DNA from: Candidatus Aerophobota bacterium
GTDB taxonomy: Bacteria > Aerophobota > Aerophobia > Aerophobales > B3-G15
Length of the DNA stretch: 5,716 nucleotides
Direction: 5' to 3'
NCBI GenBank assembly: GCA_021163905.1
Contig: JAGGTG010000168.1
Coordinates: forward strand, 1-5,716
The position numbers and the translations under genes were made by a program. Under the pieces are notes generated by a model. The model was not told the DNA's origin. It was given only the letters and a program-made list of their open reading frames with translations, and did no database searches. This document shows, piece by piece, positions 1 to 5,692 of the stretch (position 1 is the stretch's first letter; every line of letters starts with the position of its first letter).

Positions 1-25
1 CACGCATCTACGCATCAACACACTC
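1..25. repeat. Short degenerate 8/8/9-bp repeat tract at left edge
   Basis: The first bases parse as CACGCATC, TACGCATC and AACACACTC, that is two near-identical 8-mers and a diverged 9-mer. Read on the minus strand the units contain TGCGT, the same core found in the right-edge tract (GTTGCGTC, CATTGCGTC), so the two edges may carry the same repeat family in opposite orientation. Only about three units are visible and the tract is cut by the window edge, so chance cannot be excluded. Confidence 0.3.
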
Positions 26-91
26 GGCGGGCAGCAAAGAACTATAGGATTTTTTCCGAAACTGGAATACCATGGGTCGGTTTAGTTTAAT

Positions 92-98
92 GGGGGGG
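92..98 (+). promoter_or_regulatory. G-rich Shine-Dalgarno-like run that selects the GTG start of gene 1
   Basis: A run of seven G lies five bases before the GTG at 104. This is a suitable distance for pairing with the pyrimidine-rich 16S tail, although a pure G run is less specific than GGAGG. The frame is open upstream only to a TAG at 83-85, and the ATGs at 72 and 90 are in other frames that end quickly, so GTG 104 is the best start. I see no convincing -35/-10 promoter in 26-91. Confidence 0.5.
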
Positions 99-103
99 TT
101 AAG

Positions 104-931
104 GTGGCTAAGATAGACCTTTATCAGGTATGGCAAAAAGATGGTTATACCCTTGTAACACACACCGATCCCATATTTTTTACCGATAGAATTGTAAGAA
201 ACCAGAAGGTATTTAGAAGAAGGGAAACTCTGGATATTATACTGAATGTTGAGAGGATTGATAACTCCATTTTAAAGTTAGAAAAATCCCCTTATTTAAA
301 AGTTGTCGAGGAAAATGGGGAACTGAAGATCTGCCCCAGGGAAAGGATGCCTTCTCAACTTGAAAAGATTTTTTTATGTGCTTTTCGTGATACTATATTT
401 CAGGATGAGGCTATGACAAACCAGTATATGCTATACCAGGATTTATTCTTATATCATGGAAGATACAACTACGGTGGATTTTATGGGATTATCCACAAAT
501 TATTTCCCCTTGTATTTATAATGAGGGTAGTAAAAGGGTATCAACCGATGGTATGGCAGATGCTTATAGTAGATCCTTATTTTATAAACAGGGTTAAGGA
601 AAAGCTCATTTCCCATTATCAGGAAATAGAGGAAGGTATGAACTATGCCTTTCAAAATATAACACTAACCCAAAAGGAGAATATAGCCCTTAGAGCTTTA
701 AATAATATAGTAAGACAAAATAAAAATGGTGAAGGGTTTAACATGGCAGCCAAGTTATGTGATAGACTGGGTATGGGCTTTTTAAAGGATTTTTACTGGG
801 TAGCAACCCAGGCAACAGAGAACACAGAATGGGATGTGTATAAAAAAACTCCAATCCCCCTTGCTCCCTGGCCAAAGGGAAGCTGCGGTGAAGGTGATGT
901 TCAAGAACTGGCTGATAAAAAAAATAGATAA
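104..931 (+). CDS. Uncharacterised 275-aa aromatic-rich protein, first gene of the operon
   Basis: I do not recognise this protein. It begins with GTG behind a G7 ribosome-binding run. It has no signal peptide and no clear membrane helix; the most hydrophobic stretch (about residues 132-156, LFPLVFIM then MVWQMLIVDPYF) is interrupted by charged and polar residues and looks like a buried core. It is rich in Tyr, Phe and Trp, with aromatic clusters at 108-127 and 228-232, and has four scattered cysteines (77, 92, 219, 261) that form no metal-binding motif. The first 60 residues look like alternating strands, and the middle (about 165-205) looks helical. The last 15 codons overlap the start of the peptidase gene, with an A8 run four codons before the stop, so the C-terminal tail may be poorly conserved. 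Its place as first gene suggests a soluble cytoplasmic partner of the peptidase and membrane proteins; that is inference. Confidence 0.8.
   Translation: MAKIDLYQVWQKDGYTLVTHTDPIFFTDRIVRNQKVFRRRETLDIILNVERIDNSILKLEKSPYLKVVEENGELKICPRERMPSQLEKIFLCAFRDTIFQDEAMTNQYMLYQDLFLYHGRYNYGGFYGIIHKLFPLVFIMRVVKGYQPMVWQMLIVDPYFINRVKEKLISHYQEIEEGMNYAFQNITLTQKENIALRALNNIVRQNKNGEGFNMAAKLCDRLGMGFLKDFYWVATQATENTEWDVYKKTPIPLAPWPKGSCGEGDVQELADKKNR
876..882 (+). promoter_or_regulatory. Shine-Dalgarno-like AGGGAAG that favours the GTG 888 start of gene 2
   Basis: A purine-rich AGGGAAG inside the end of gene 1 ends five bases before GTG 888. Nine bases further on, ATG 897 is preceded only by GAAGGTG directly next to it, too close for normal pairing, while this site is then too far away. 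The farther upstream in-frame ATG at 834 has only GGG touching it. GTG 888 therefore has the best-spaced site, with ATG 897 as a real alternative (three codons shorter). Confidence 0.4.
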
Positions 932-2120
932 AAAAATAGATAATGTAGTTAATCGCTTTAAAATAGATCTTTCAAGCTACGATAGTGGAATTATAGACTA
1001 TGCTCTGATAGATCAAAATGAAATTAACCAGTTAAGAGGGGTTAGCTATCCAGAATTCATCGACAGATTAAAAAAAATAGTTGAGAAAAACAAACTCCCC
1101 ATTAAATTTGTAGCTATAAAGGATTTTAAGGATCCTGATAGGGATTTTGAAACAGATCCTCTGGGATATAAGATATATACACTCGAGCTTGGTAATCCTG
1201 ATGCCACCCATAAGATCGTAATAGAGGGAACCTGCCATGGAGGAGAAAGAATCCATTCTTTGACCTGCGCTGTAGTAGCTCTTTCTTTGTGTAAAGAGGG
1301 TCCCTTAAGAGAAAAAATACTCAATAGCTCCCACATCTCAATTCTTCCGGCAGCTGATCCTCTTGGCTGGCATAAAAAAACAAGAGCTTATGTAAATATG
1401 AGGGGGGAGGAAACAAGGAACCCCGTGGTTGTAAATATGAATCACATCAGGAATTTATTTGGATGGAGTGATACAAACAGTGTATTTGGTAGAAACCTTG
1501 AAGAGGCAAAAAGTGAGAGAATAAGATCTATTGAAAAACATCTACTTGAAAAATTTGGTCCTCCAACTTTATACACAAGTCTTCATGAGACAGTTATGTT
1601 TGGTTCCCATCTTTTTTATGGAAATGCAGGAATAATGATTCTTTTGCATCACTACTTCCCGGATGAGATAAAAGATATACTTTTCTCCCTGCATTATGCC
1701 CTCACAACAGGAGAAAAGGTAGATAAGCTGTTGAGAAAATTAAATCCTCTATCAGATTTAAAATACACGGAACAGTACCTTGAGTATCATCCTGCTTTTG
1801 AGAGGGCAAAATCCATACGTAACTATATAAAAAGGCTGGGAATAAGAACCTTTGAGGATAAGTTCTTCAGGGTGGAAAGGGAACTTCCCTTTATCGGTCC
1901 AAAATCAGAGGTAACAATAGCAGAGAGCCTGCTTATAACCGGTCCTTTGTTTGTAAAAGCCGGAATAGTTTTAGCCCCTGATTACTATGAGAAAACAAGT
2001 GGCAGTACCGGATACACCATAGAGACCTTCTCTCAATCTGAAAGTGAAAGAGTACTTCAGGCAGCAGCTTTCATAGATGGTACATTAAGATGTGAGGTGC
2101 TGAGAGAGTACTATGAGTGA
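888..2120 (+). CDS. M14-family zinc carboxypeptidase-like protein
   Basis: This is a probable cytoplasmic zinc metallo-carboxypeptidase or amidase of the M14 fold; there is no signal peptide or membrane helix. Counting from GTG 888 (410 aa), the family signatures appear in the right order. The first zinc-ligand pair HxxE is in GTCHGGERIH (His117, Glu120). A DPLGW segment (157-161) matches the NPDG-type loop, followed by arginines in KKTRAYVNMRG (Arg166, Arg172) where M14 enzymes bind substrate. VNMNHIRNLFGW (183-194) replaces the usual DLNRNF motif. SLHETV supplies the third zinc ligand (His233), and GYTIETF supplies the catalytic glutamate (Glu379) at the C-terminal side. All metal and catalytic residues seem present, so it is likely active. 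The first 80-90 residues are a family-specific N-terminal extension. The substrate is unknown, and the M14 fold also includes deacylases such as succinylglutamate desuccinylase. It overlaps gene 1 by 44 nt (35 if ATG 897 is used) and gene 3 by 8 nt, which suggests coupled translation with the SPFH-like membrane proteins. Confidence 0.85.
   Translation: MKVMFKNWLIKKIDKKIDNVVNRFKIDLSSYDSGIIDYALIDQNEINQLRGVSYPEFIDRLKKIVEKNKLPIKFVAIKDFKDPDRDFETDPLGYKIYTLELGNPDATHKIVIEGTCHGGERIHSLTCAVVALSLCKEGPLREKILNSSHISILPAADPLGWHKKTRAYVNMRGEETRNPVVVNMNHIRNLFGWSDTNSVFGRNLEEAKSERIRSIEKHLLEKFGPPTLYTSLHETVMFGSHLFYGNAGIMILLHHYFPDEIKDILFSLHYALTTGEKVDKLLRKLNPLSDLKYTEQYLEYHPAFERAKSIRNYIKRLGIRTFEDKFFRVERELPFIGPKSEVTIAESLLITGPLFVKAGIVLAPDYYEKTSGSTGYTIETFSQSESERVLQAAAFIDGTLRCEVLREYYE
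917..941 (+). repeat. A8 and A7 runs within a perfect 12-bp tandem duplication at the gene 1/2 overlap
   Basis: Two exact copies of AAAAAAATAGAT (918-929 and 930-941), with one extra A at 917, encode KKID-KKID in gene 2 and span the TAA stop of gene 1 (929-931). The A8 run (917-924) lies just before that stop. Losing one A there would join gene 1 to the peptidase frame, so the site could be a slippage hotspot; whether it is used cannot be told from sequence. Confidence 0.6.
2094..2108 (+). promoter_or_regulatory. Purine-rich ribosome-binding region for gene 3 inside gene 2
   Basis: GAGGTG (2094-2099) and GAGAGAG (2102-2108) lie upstream of ATG 2113. The first matches the anti-Shine-Dalgarno better but is 13 bases away; the second is weaker but only four bases away. 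Both lie in the last codons of the peptidase gene, and start and stop overlap as ATGAGTGA, which fits translational coupling. Confidence 0.5.
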
Positions 2121-4452
2121 TCTAAAATATACTGTTGAGTATTTTTTGATCCCCCATCCCTTCAAGGAAGAAGATTACATAGTAAGGGGAGATGAGTATC
2201 AATTTCAAAAAATACTCCAGCATATCTATCCTCTTTACAAAAATACAAAATACAACCTTCCCCGAATAGAGAGGAAGATATTCTCACCCTTAAATTTTGA
2301 CAAAAATCTGCTGGAGCAAAAAGTTAAAAGATATGAGAGAGATTTTATAAGAAGAGAAAAAAATAAAATAAATTTAAAAATCCTTAAAGTCTGGATACGT
2401 ATGGGAATAGGTTTTTCCCTGTCCTATATTATATGGACTTTATTCTGGGATTTCCCCTTTATCTATTCTATAATTGATTCCTGGCTCAGGGCTGTGGGTG
2501 ATTTTTTAAGCACATACGCCATGGTTGTAATAATTCTTGCTCCCTCAATAGCGAGTTTGTACTTTTCCCTTACAGGAAAAAACTCTTTATTGAGACTTTA
2601 CAGATGGAAAAGGCCGCTTGATCTTTATCAATTAATGGGAAAGGATCATACCCTTCGATTTATCCAGGATATAAAACTGGCAAAGCAAAACCTTCAGAAA
2701 AAGGTCAAAAAGGGACATCCTGTGGTAGGAGAAATGGATAATCTTATAGAAATCCTGTATAGAAAAGAGAAGGATAAGATTCAGAATACTTTGCAGAATA
2801 TTTTAAATTTAATCTCCCGGGATGAGCAGTTTCCCTGGGGTGAGAAGAAAAACCTTATGGCAATGGTTGAGGATATTTTGTATAACTTAAAAAATGACTT
2901 CAAATTTGCTCCCCTGAGGATAATATCTTCCGGTGAGAGAAATATTTCATTTAAGGAAGAACAAAAACTTAAAAGTTTATCACATTTTTTTACCTTACCT
3001 GAATTTATTAAGAACAGGGAAAGTATAATTAAAAGGTATGCATCTTTAAAGGTTTCCTATGGCAGGGAAAGTATAAAAATCAGCGATGAGATATCATTTT
3101 TGTTTCAACAGATGATATTTTTATCCTCAAGATACCACCTGGGAGAAATAGCCCTTCCCTATGAGAGAGGAGTTATATTAAAAAACCTTTATTATTATCT
3201 ATTCGTTAAATTTGGGAGGGTAAGTAACTATTTACGCAGAAAAAAAGGGAAAAAATCGGTTTCCCGATGGTTGATAAAAAAACTAACAAGAGAAATTGGT
3301 CTTTTATTTAATCTCAACAGAAAAAAAATAAATGGTGGAATATTAAGATTTGTCGAAAATCCTGCAGGTGGAATTTTAACCTCGCTTGCCATCTTAGTAG
3401 TGGTTGCACTACTTACAGGTTTTCATATTCTTAAAACAGGACAGTTTTTTATTATCCATAGCTACAGATTCGGCTATCAGGGATTTTTAGGAGAGGAGGT
3501 TCTGGTTAAGGATTTTTCCTATCCTGCTTTTGCTGGCTGGAGAGATTTTAAGCTATACTGGTATCCTCCAAAACCCTTTGCCTTTATCCACAGGATAGAT
3601 CTAAACCGTACCTATTATACAGATGTATTTACAATACTAAAGGAAACTGAGCCTTCTGGAATATTTGACAGGTTCTTCCATATATTTAGAGAAGAATGGG
3701 GGAAGGGTTACTCCGGGATAAACCTTCGGTTTAGCTACAGGGTGGTAGATCCTGACCTGTGGGCAAATTACGACTATGATAGAAAAGGATCCAGGCGCCT
3801 CTCGCGTGATCTTGATCATTATGTCTCGCAGTATATAGAAAGAAACAAGGCAGCTTATCGGGAAAAACTCTATAAGAACAACCCGGATCAGCTTAAAAAC
3901 TATTTTAAAAAGTGTATAAAACAGGGAAAGGTAAGTGAGTGGATGAGAAGGGTAATTTATCCATCACTTCTTGATGTGTACCGCACCGGATCAATGTACG
4001 AGAGGTATTTAACCGGATTAAGATGGCTTGAGGAGCATCCAAGAATGAAAGATAAACCGGAGTGGAGAAAATTTGTGGAACATGAGATTAAAAATATAGA
4101 AAAATTAGAAAAAGAACAACACGAGGAACTTATCTGTCAGCCTTTAAAAGTTAAAAAAATGATAAACAAGCCAACTATATCTGCCCTGCAAAAATACGAT
4201 AATCTGTACAGGACTCTTATTTACCTTGCCGTTGATGATTTTATCAATGAAAAGATTATAAAAGAGCTAAGCTCTTTTCCATCTTCCAGGAAAACTAATC
4301 CCATAACAGCTGGAATAGTAAAATGGCTTCATGATGAATCCAGAATAGAGCAGTTAGTTGGAATTAAAATAACAGGCGTTAGAGCTTCTATAAAAAGGGT
4401 AAGTACTCTTGAATGGCAAAATGAACTTAGACAAATGCAAAATCTTATTTAA
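2113..4452 (+). CDS. Three-helix membrane protein with large cytoplasmic region and C-terminal SPFH/band-7-like (HflK-type) domain
   Basis: This 779-aa protein has an N-terminal soluble part (1-96, Lys/Arg-rich). Two membrane helices follow at about 97-121 and 135-154 with a short loop, then a long Lys/Glu-rich, mostly helical segment (155-418) and a third helix at about 420-440 (ILTSLAILVVVALLTGFHIL). Positive charges flank the N side of helices 1 and 3 and the C side of helix 2. This places the N-terminus and the 155-418 segment in the cytoplasm and the C-terminal part outside. Residues 441 onward resemble an SPFH domain: RFG in SYRFGYQG (452-454), a YWYPPKPFAFIHRIDL segment like the PGLHW-lPfPi..v..v region of HflK, a strand INLRFSYRVVDPDLW (536-550), and a terminal VGIKITGVRASIKR (749-762). 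Between these lies an atypical helical insert (about 590-740). By analogy with HflK/HflC it may oligomerise in the membrane and scaffold or restrain a peptidase. The SPFH call is by eye and moderately sure; the N-terminal 420 residues match nothing I recognise. Confidence 0.85.
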   Translation: MSDLKYTVEYFLIPHPFKEEDYIVRGDEYQFQKILQHIYPLYKNTKYNLPRIERKIFSPLNFDKNLLEQKVKRYERDFIRREKNKINLKILKVWIRMGIGFSLSYIIWTLFWDFPFIYSIIDSWLRAVGDFLSTYAMVVIILAPSIASLYFSLTGKNSLLRLYRWKRPLDLYQLMGKDHTLRFIQDIKLAKQNLQKKVKKGHPVVGEMDNLIEILYRKEKDKIQNTLQNILNLISRDEQFPWGEKKNLMAMVEDILYNLKNDFKFAPLRIISSGERNISFKEEQKLKSLSHFFTLPEFIKNRESIIKRYASLKVSYGRESIKISDEISFLFQQMIFLSSRYHLGEIALPYERGVILKNLYYYLFVKFGRVSNYLRRKKGKKSVSRWLIKKLTREIGLLFNLNRKKINGGILRFVENPAGGILTSLAILVVVALLTGFHILKTGQFFIIHSYRFGYQGFLGEEVLVKDFSYPAFAGWRDFKLYWYPPKPFAFIHRIDLNRTYYTDVFTILKETEPSGIFDRFFHIFREEWGKGYSGINLRFSYRVVDPDLWANYDYDRKGSRRLSRDLDHYVSQYIERNKAAYREKLYKNNPDQLKNYFKKCIKQGKVSEWMRRVIYPSLLDVYRTGSMYERYLTGLRWLEEHPRMKDKPEWRKFVEHEIKNIEKLEKEQHEELICQPLKVKKMINKPTISALQKYDNLYRTLIYLAVDDFINEKIIKELSSFPSSRKTNPITAGIVKWLHDESRIEQLVGIKITGVRASIKRVSTLEWQNELRQMQNLI

Positions 4453-4474
4453 ATTTAAACTATATTTAAACTAT
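4453..4474 (+). repeat. Perfect 11-bp tandem duplication in the gene 3/4 spacer
   Basis: ATTTAAACTAT occurs twice in tandem immediately after the TAA of gene 3. The second copy and the following bases can fold ATTTAA-ACTA-TTAAAT (4464-4479), a six-pair all-AT hairpin too weak to be a terminator. The 31-nt spacer contains no G except next to the ATG, and no Shine-Dalgarno sequence, so gene 4 may start on a largely unstructured AT-rich leader. Confidence 0.7.
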
Positions 4475-4483
4475 TAAATTAAG

Positions 4484-5614
4484 ATGAAATTTAAAGACCT
4501 TGGACTGGCAATTTTAGGTGGGATTATTGGAAGTATCATCCTTATTGGTGGGATAGCAGGTATTGACTGGCTATTGACATCCCGACAGACCCTTGATAGA
4601 GGAGAAGGAGCCATAATAAGGGAAGTATGGGAAAAAGAAGGGGCGCTCTGGGGACCATCCTCTCCTCCCTACAGGATAAGGGTTGTTAAAAACAACTCCT
4701 CAAAAAAAATTACGTTTTTTATTCAACCTTATCCATTTGGCTGTGTGGAGGAAATAGTAAAAAAGGGTGAGATAAAAAGATTTTCTTTTAACCTTCCCCT
4801 GTGGACAAAAGATACCATAACCAGTAACCCAAATGATGCAAGTATTGCAAGAGTCCTTTTTGCAGATGGCCAGTTTAAGGTCAGTAATATTAAACTTTAC
4901 GCTAAAAATCTTGACTATAGGAAACTGCCCTATGCCCATCAGGGAGAGGAGCTTTATGAGGTAAAAAAATTTCTTCTGCAAAGGGGAAGAGAACCAGAAG
5001 TTTCAAGTAGAGAGGATCTTTTCTCTGAGATAGTATATATGGATTTTTCTAAATTTTTCTCAACTGCTGTGGATAAAATGGCAAATAGCATTGCTCCAAA
5101 GTATACACTGCTGGCAAAGCCCATGAGGGAGGAGGGCATATCATCAATTGAGGATAAGAAAAAGTTCATAAGAAATTTCCTCGATAAATACCCCTGGTAC
5201 CTGCTTGAACCTGAGTATCTGGAGAAGTTAAGGGAAAATCCTGAAATTCAGAAACTGTTCCAGAACTACTTTGAGGCGTTAAGGAAGAAAAATAAGGAAC
5301 TTATAAATTTAAATTTTAAAAAAATAAAGAATTTTTTTTCAAGATACATGGAGGAAAATCCGGCAAGTTACGATGAGGAAAAATGGAATTACGTGAAATC
5401 TCTTTTGTTGAGTGCAAATGCCCTTCCAAAGGAGTATAAACCGGAATTTGTGTATCCATTTGTAGAAAAGCATATCCAGGGTATCTATAAAAACTACACC
5501 AGGAAACTGCACCATGATGCCTCTACCACCTACGGGGTGGACATCGTTAAGTTTAAATTGAATATAAAAGATGATCTTACAGCAAGGTATCCTTATATGC
5601 TGATGAAAAAATGA
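4484..5614 (+). CDS. Single-pass membrane protein with divergent SPFH-like (HflC-type) domain
   Basis: This 376-aa protein has one N-terminal helix (about 6-31, LGLAILGGIIGSIILIGGIAG onward) that looks like an uncleaved anchor: no signal-peptidase or lipoprotein site is evident, and it is followed by IDWLLTSRQ. The rest appears soluble and, from orientation, probably faces outside. SPFH-like marks are a strand segment LFADGQFKVSNIKLYAKNLDY (125-145), which matches the T-K-DG-x-V-x-V...Y-x-V-x-D pattern, and a closing YGVDIVKFKLNIKDDL (350-365), which matches the [YW]-G-[IV]-x-[IV] end of stomatin/HflC domains. Between them lies a Lys/Glu-rich helical region (about 155-340) much longer than in HflC. 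ATG 4484 is the only plausible start because a stop (TAA 4475-4477) lies just upstream in frame; it lacks a Shine-Dalgarno sequence. It follows the larger SPFH-like gene and shares insert and C-terminal motifs with it, so the two are probably partners of one complex. The family call is moderately confident and the function is inferred. Confidence 0.85.
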   Translation: MKFKDLGLAILGGIIGSIILIGGIAGIDWLLTSRQTLDRGEGAIIREVWEKEGALWGPSSPPYRIRVVKNNSSKKITFFIQPYPFGCVEEIVKKGEIKRFSFNLPLWTKDTITSNPNDASIARVLFADGQFKVSNIKLYAKNLDYRKLPYAHQGEELYEVKKFLLQRGREPEVSSREDLFSEIVYMDFSKFFSTAVDKMANSIAPKYTLLAKPMREEGISSIEDKKKFIRNFLDKYPWYLLEPEYLEKLRENPEIQKLFQNYFEALRKKNKELINLNFKKIKNFFSRYMEENPASYDEEKWNYVKSLLLSANALPKEYKPEFVYPFVEKHIQGIYKNYTRKLHHDASTTYGVDIVKFKLNIKDDLTARYPYMLMKK

Positions 5615-5633
5615 AATATGTGATCTCAAATTT

Positions 5634-5692
5634 GTTGGGTCTATTGGGTCGTTGCGTCCATTGCGTCGTTGGGTCGGTGGGTCAACTTCGTC
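5634..5692 (+). repeat. Degenerate 8/9-bp tandem repeat (GTTGGGTC-type units) downstream of the operon
   Basis: Twenty bases after the last stop, the sequence resolves into consecutive units GTTGGGTC, TATTGGGTC, GTTGCGTC, CATTGCGTC, GTTGGGTC, GGTGGGTC and AACTTCGTC. The first four alternate 8 and 9 bp, giving a 17-bp higher-order period whose two copies differ at three positions (G/C, T/C, G/C). The tract is 34/59 G+C, well above the AT-rich coding DNA, and G/T-biased on this strand. It decays into TATCTGG and runs towards the window edge. It has no CRISPR geometry, as the units are contiguous without spacers, and it contains no hairpin-plus-T terminator. It could be an intergenic satellite, a protein-binding array or a remnant of replication slippage. 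Confidence 0.75.

Noticed and set aside
40..91. Promoter upstream of gene 1 (TATAGG-like box near 43-48)
   Set aside because: No matching -35 hexamer at suitable spacing; a single weak box in AT-rich DNA is not enough.
72..116. ATG at 72 or 90 as the start of gene 1
   Set aside because: ATG 72 is in another frame and meets TAG after 14 codons; ATG 90 meets TAA after three codons. Only GTG 104 opens the long frame.
834..887. Earlier ATG start for the peptidase gene at 834
   Set aside because: It would raise the overlap with gene 1 to 98 nt. It has only GGG directly touching the start, and it adds residues (CIKKLQSPLLPGQ...) that look like out-of-frame translation of gene 1.
1046..1336. Minus-strand open frames inside the genes (for example 1046-1336, 3637-3819, 4700-4981, 5339-5629)
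   Set aside because: They lie opposite well-supported coding sequence, are short, lack ribosome-binding sites and show no family motif. They are expected shadows of AT-rich genes.
2113..4452. Gene 3 as a transporter
   Set aside because: Only three membrane helices and no Walker or permease motifs; most of the length is soluble.
104..5614. Calling the operon an anti-phage defence system
   Set aside because: No nuclease, nucleotide cyclase, reverse transcriptase, STAND ATPase or TIR motif is visible, and no neighbouring defence or mobile genes are in the window. Peptidase plus membrane proteins alone does not justify it.
5634..5692. CRISPR array
   Set aside because: Units are 8-9 bp, contiguous and degenerate, with no spacers and no cas genes.
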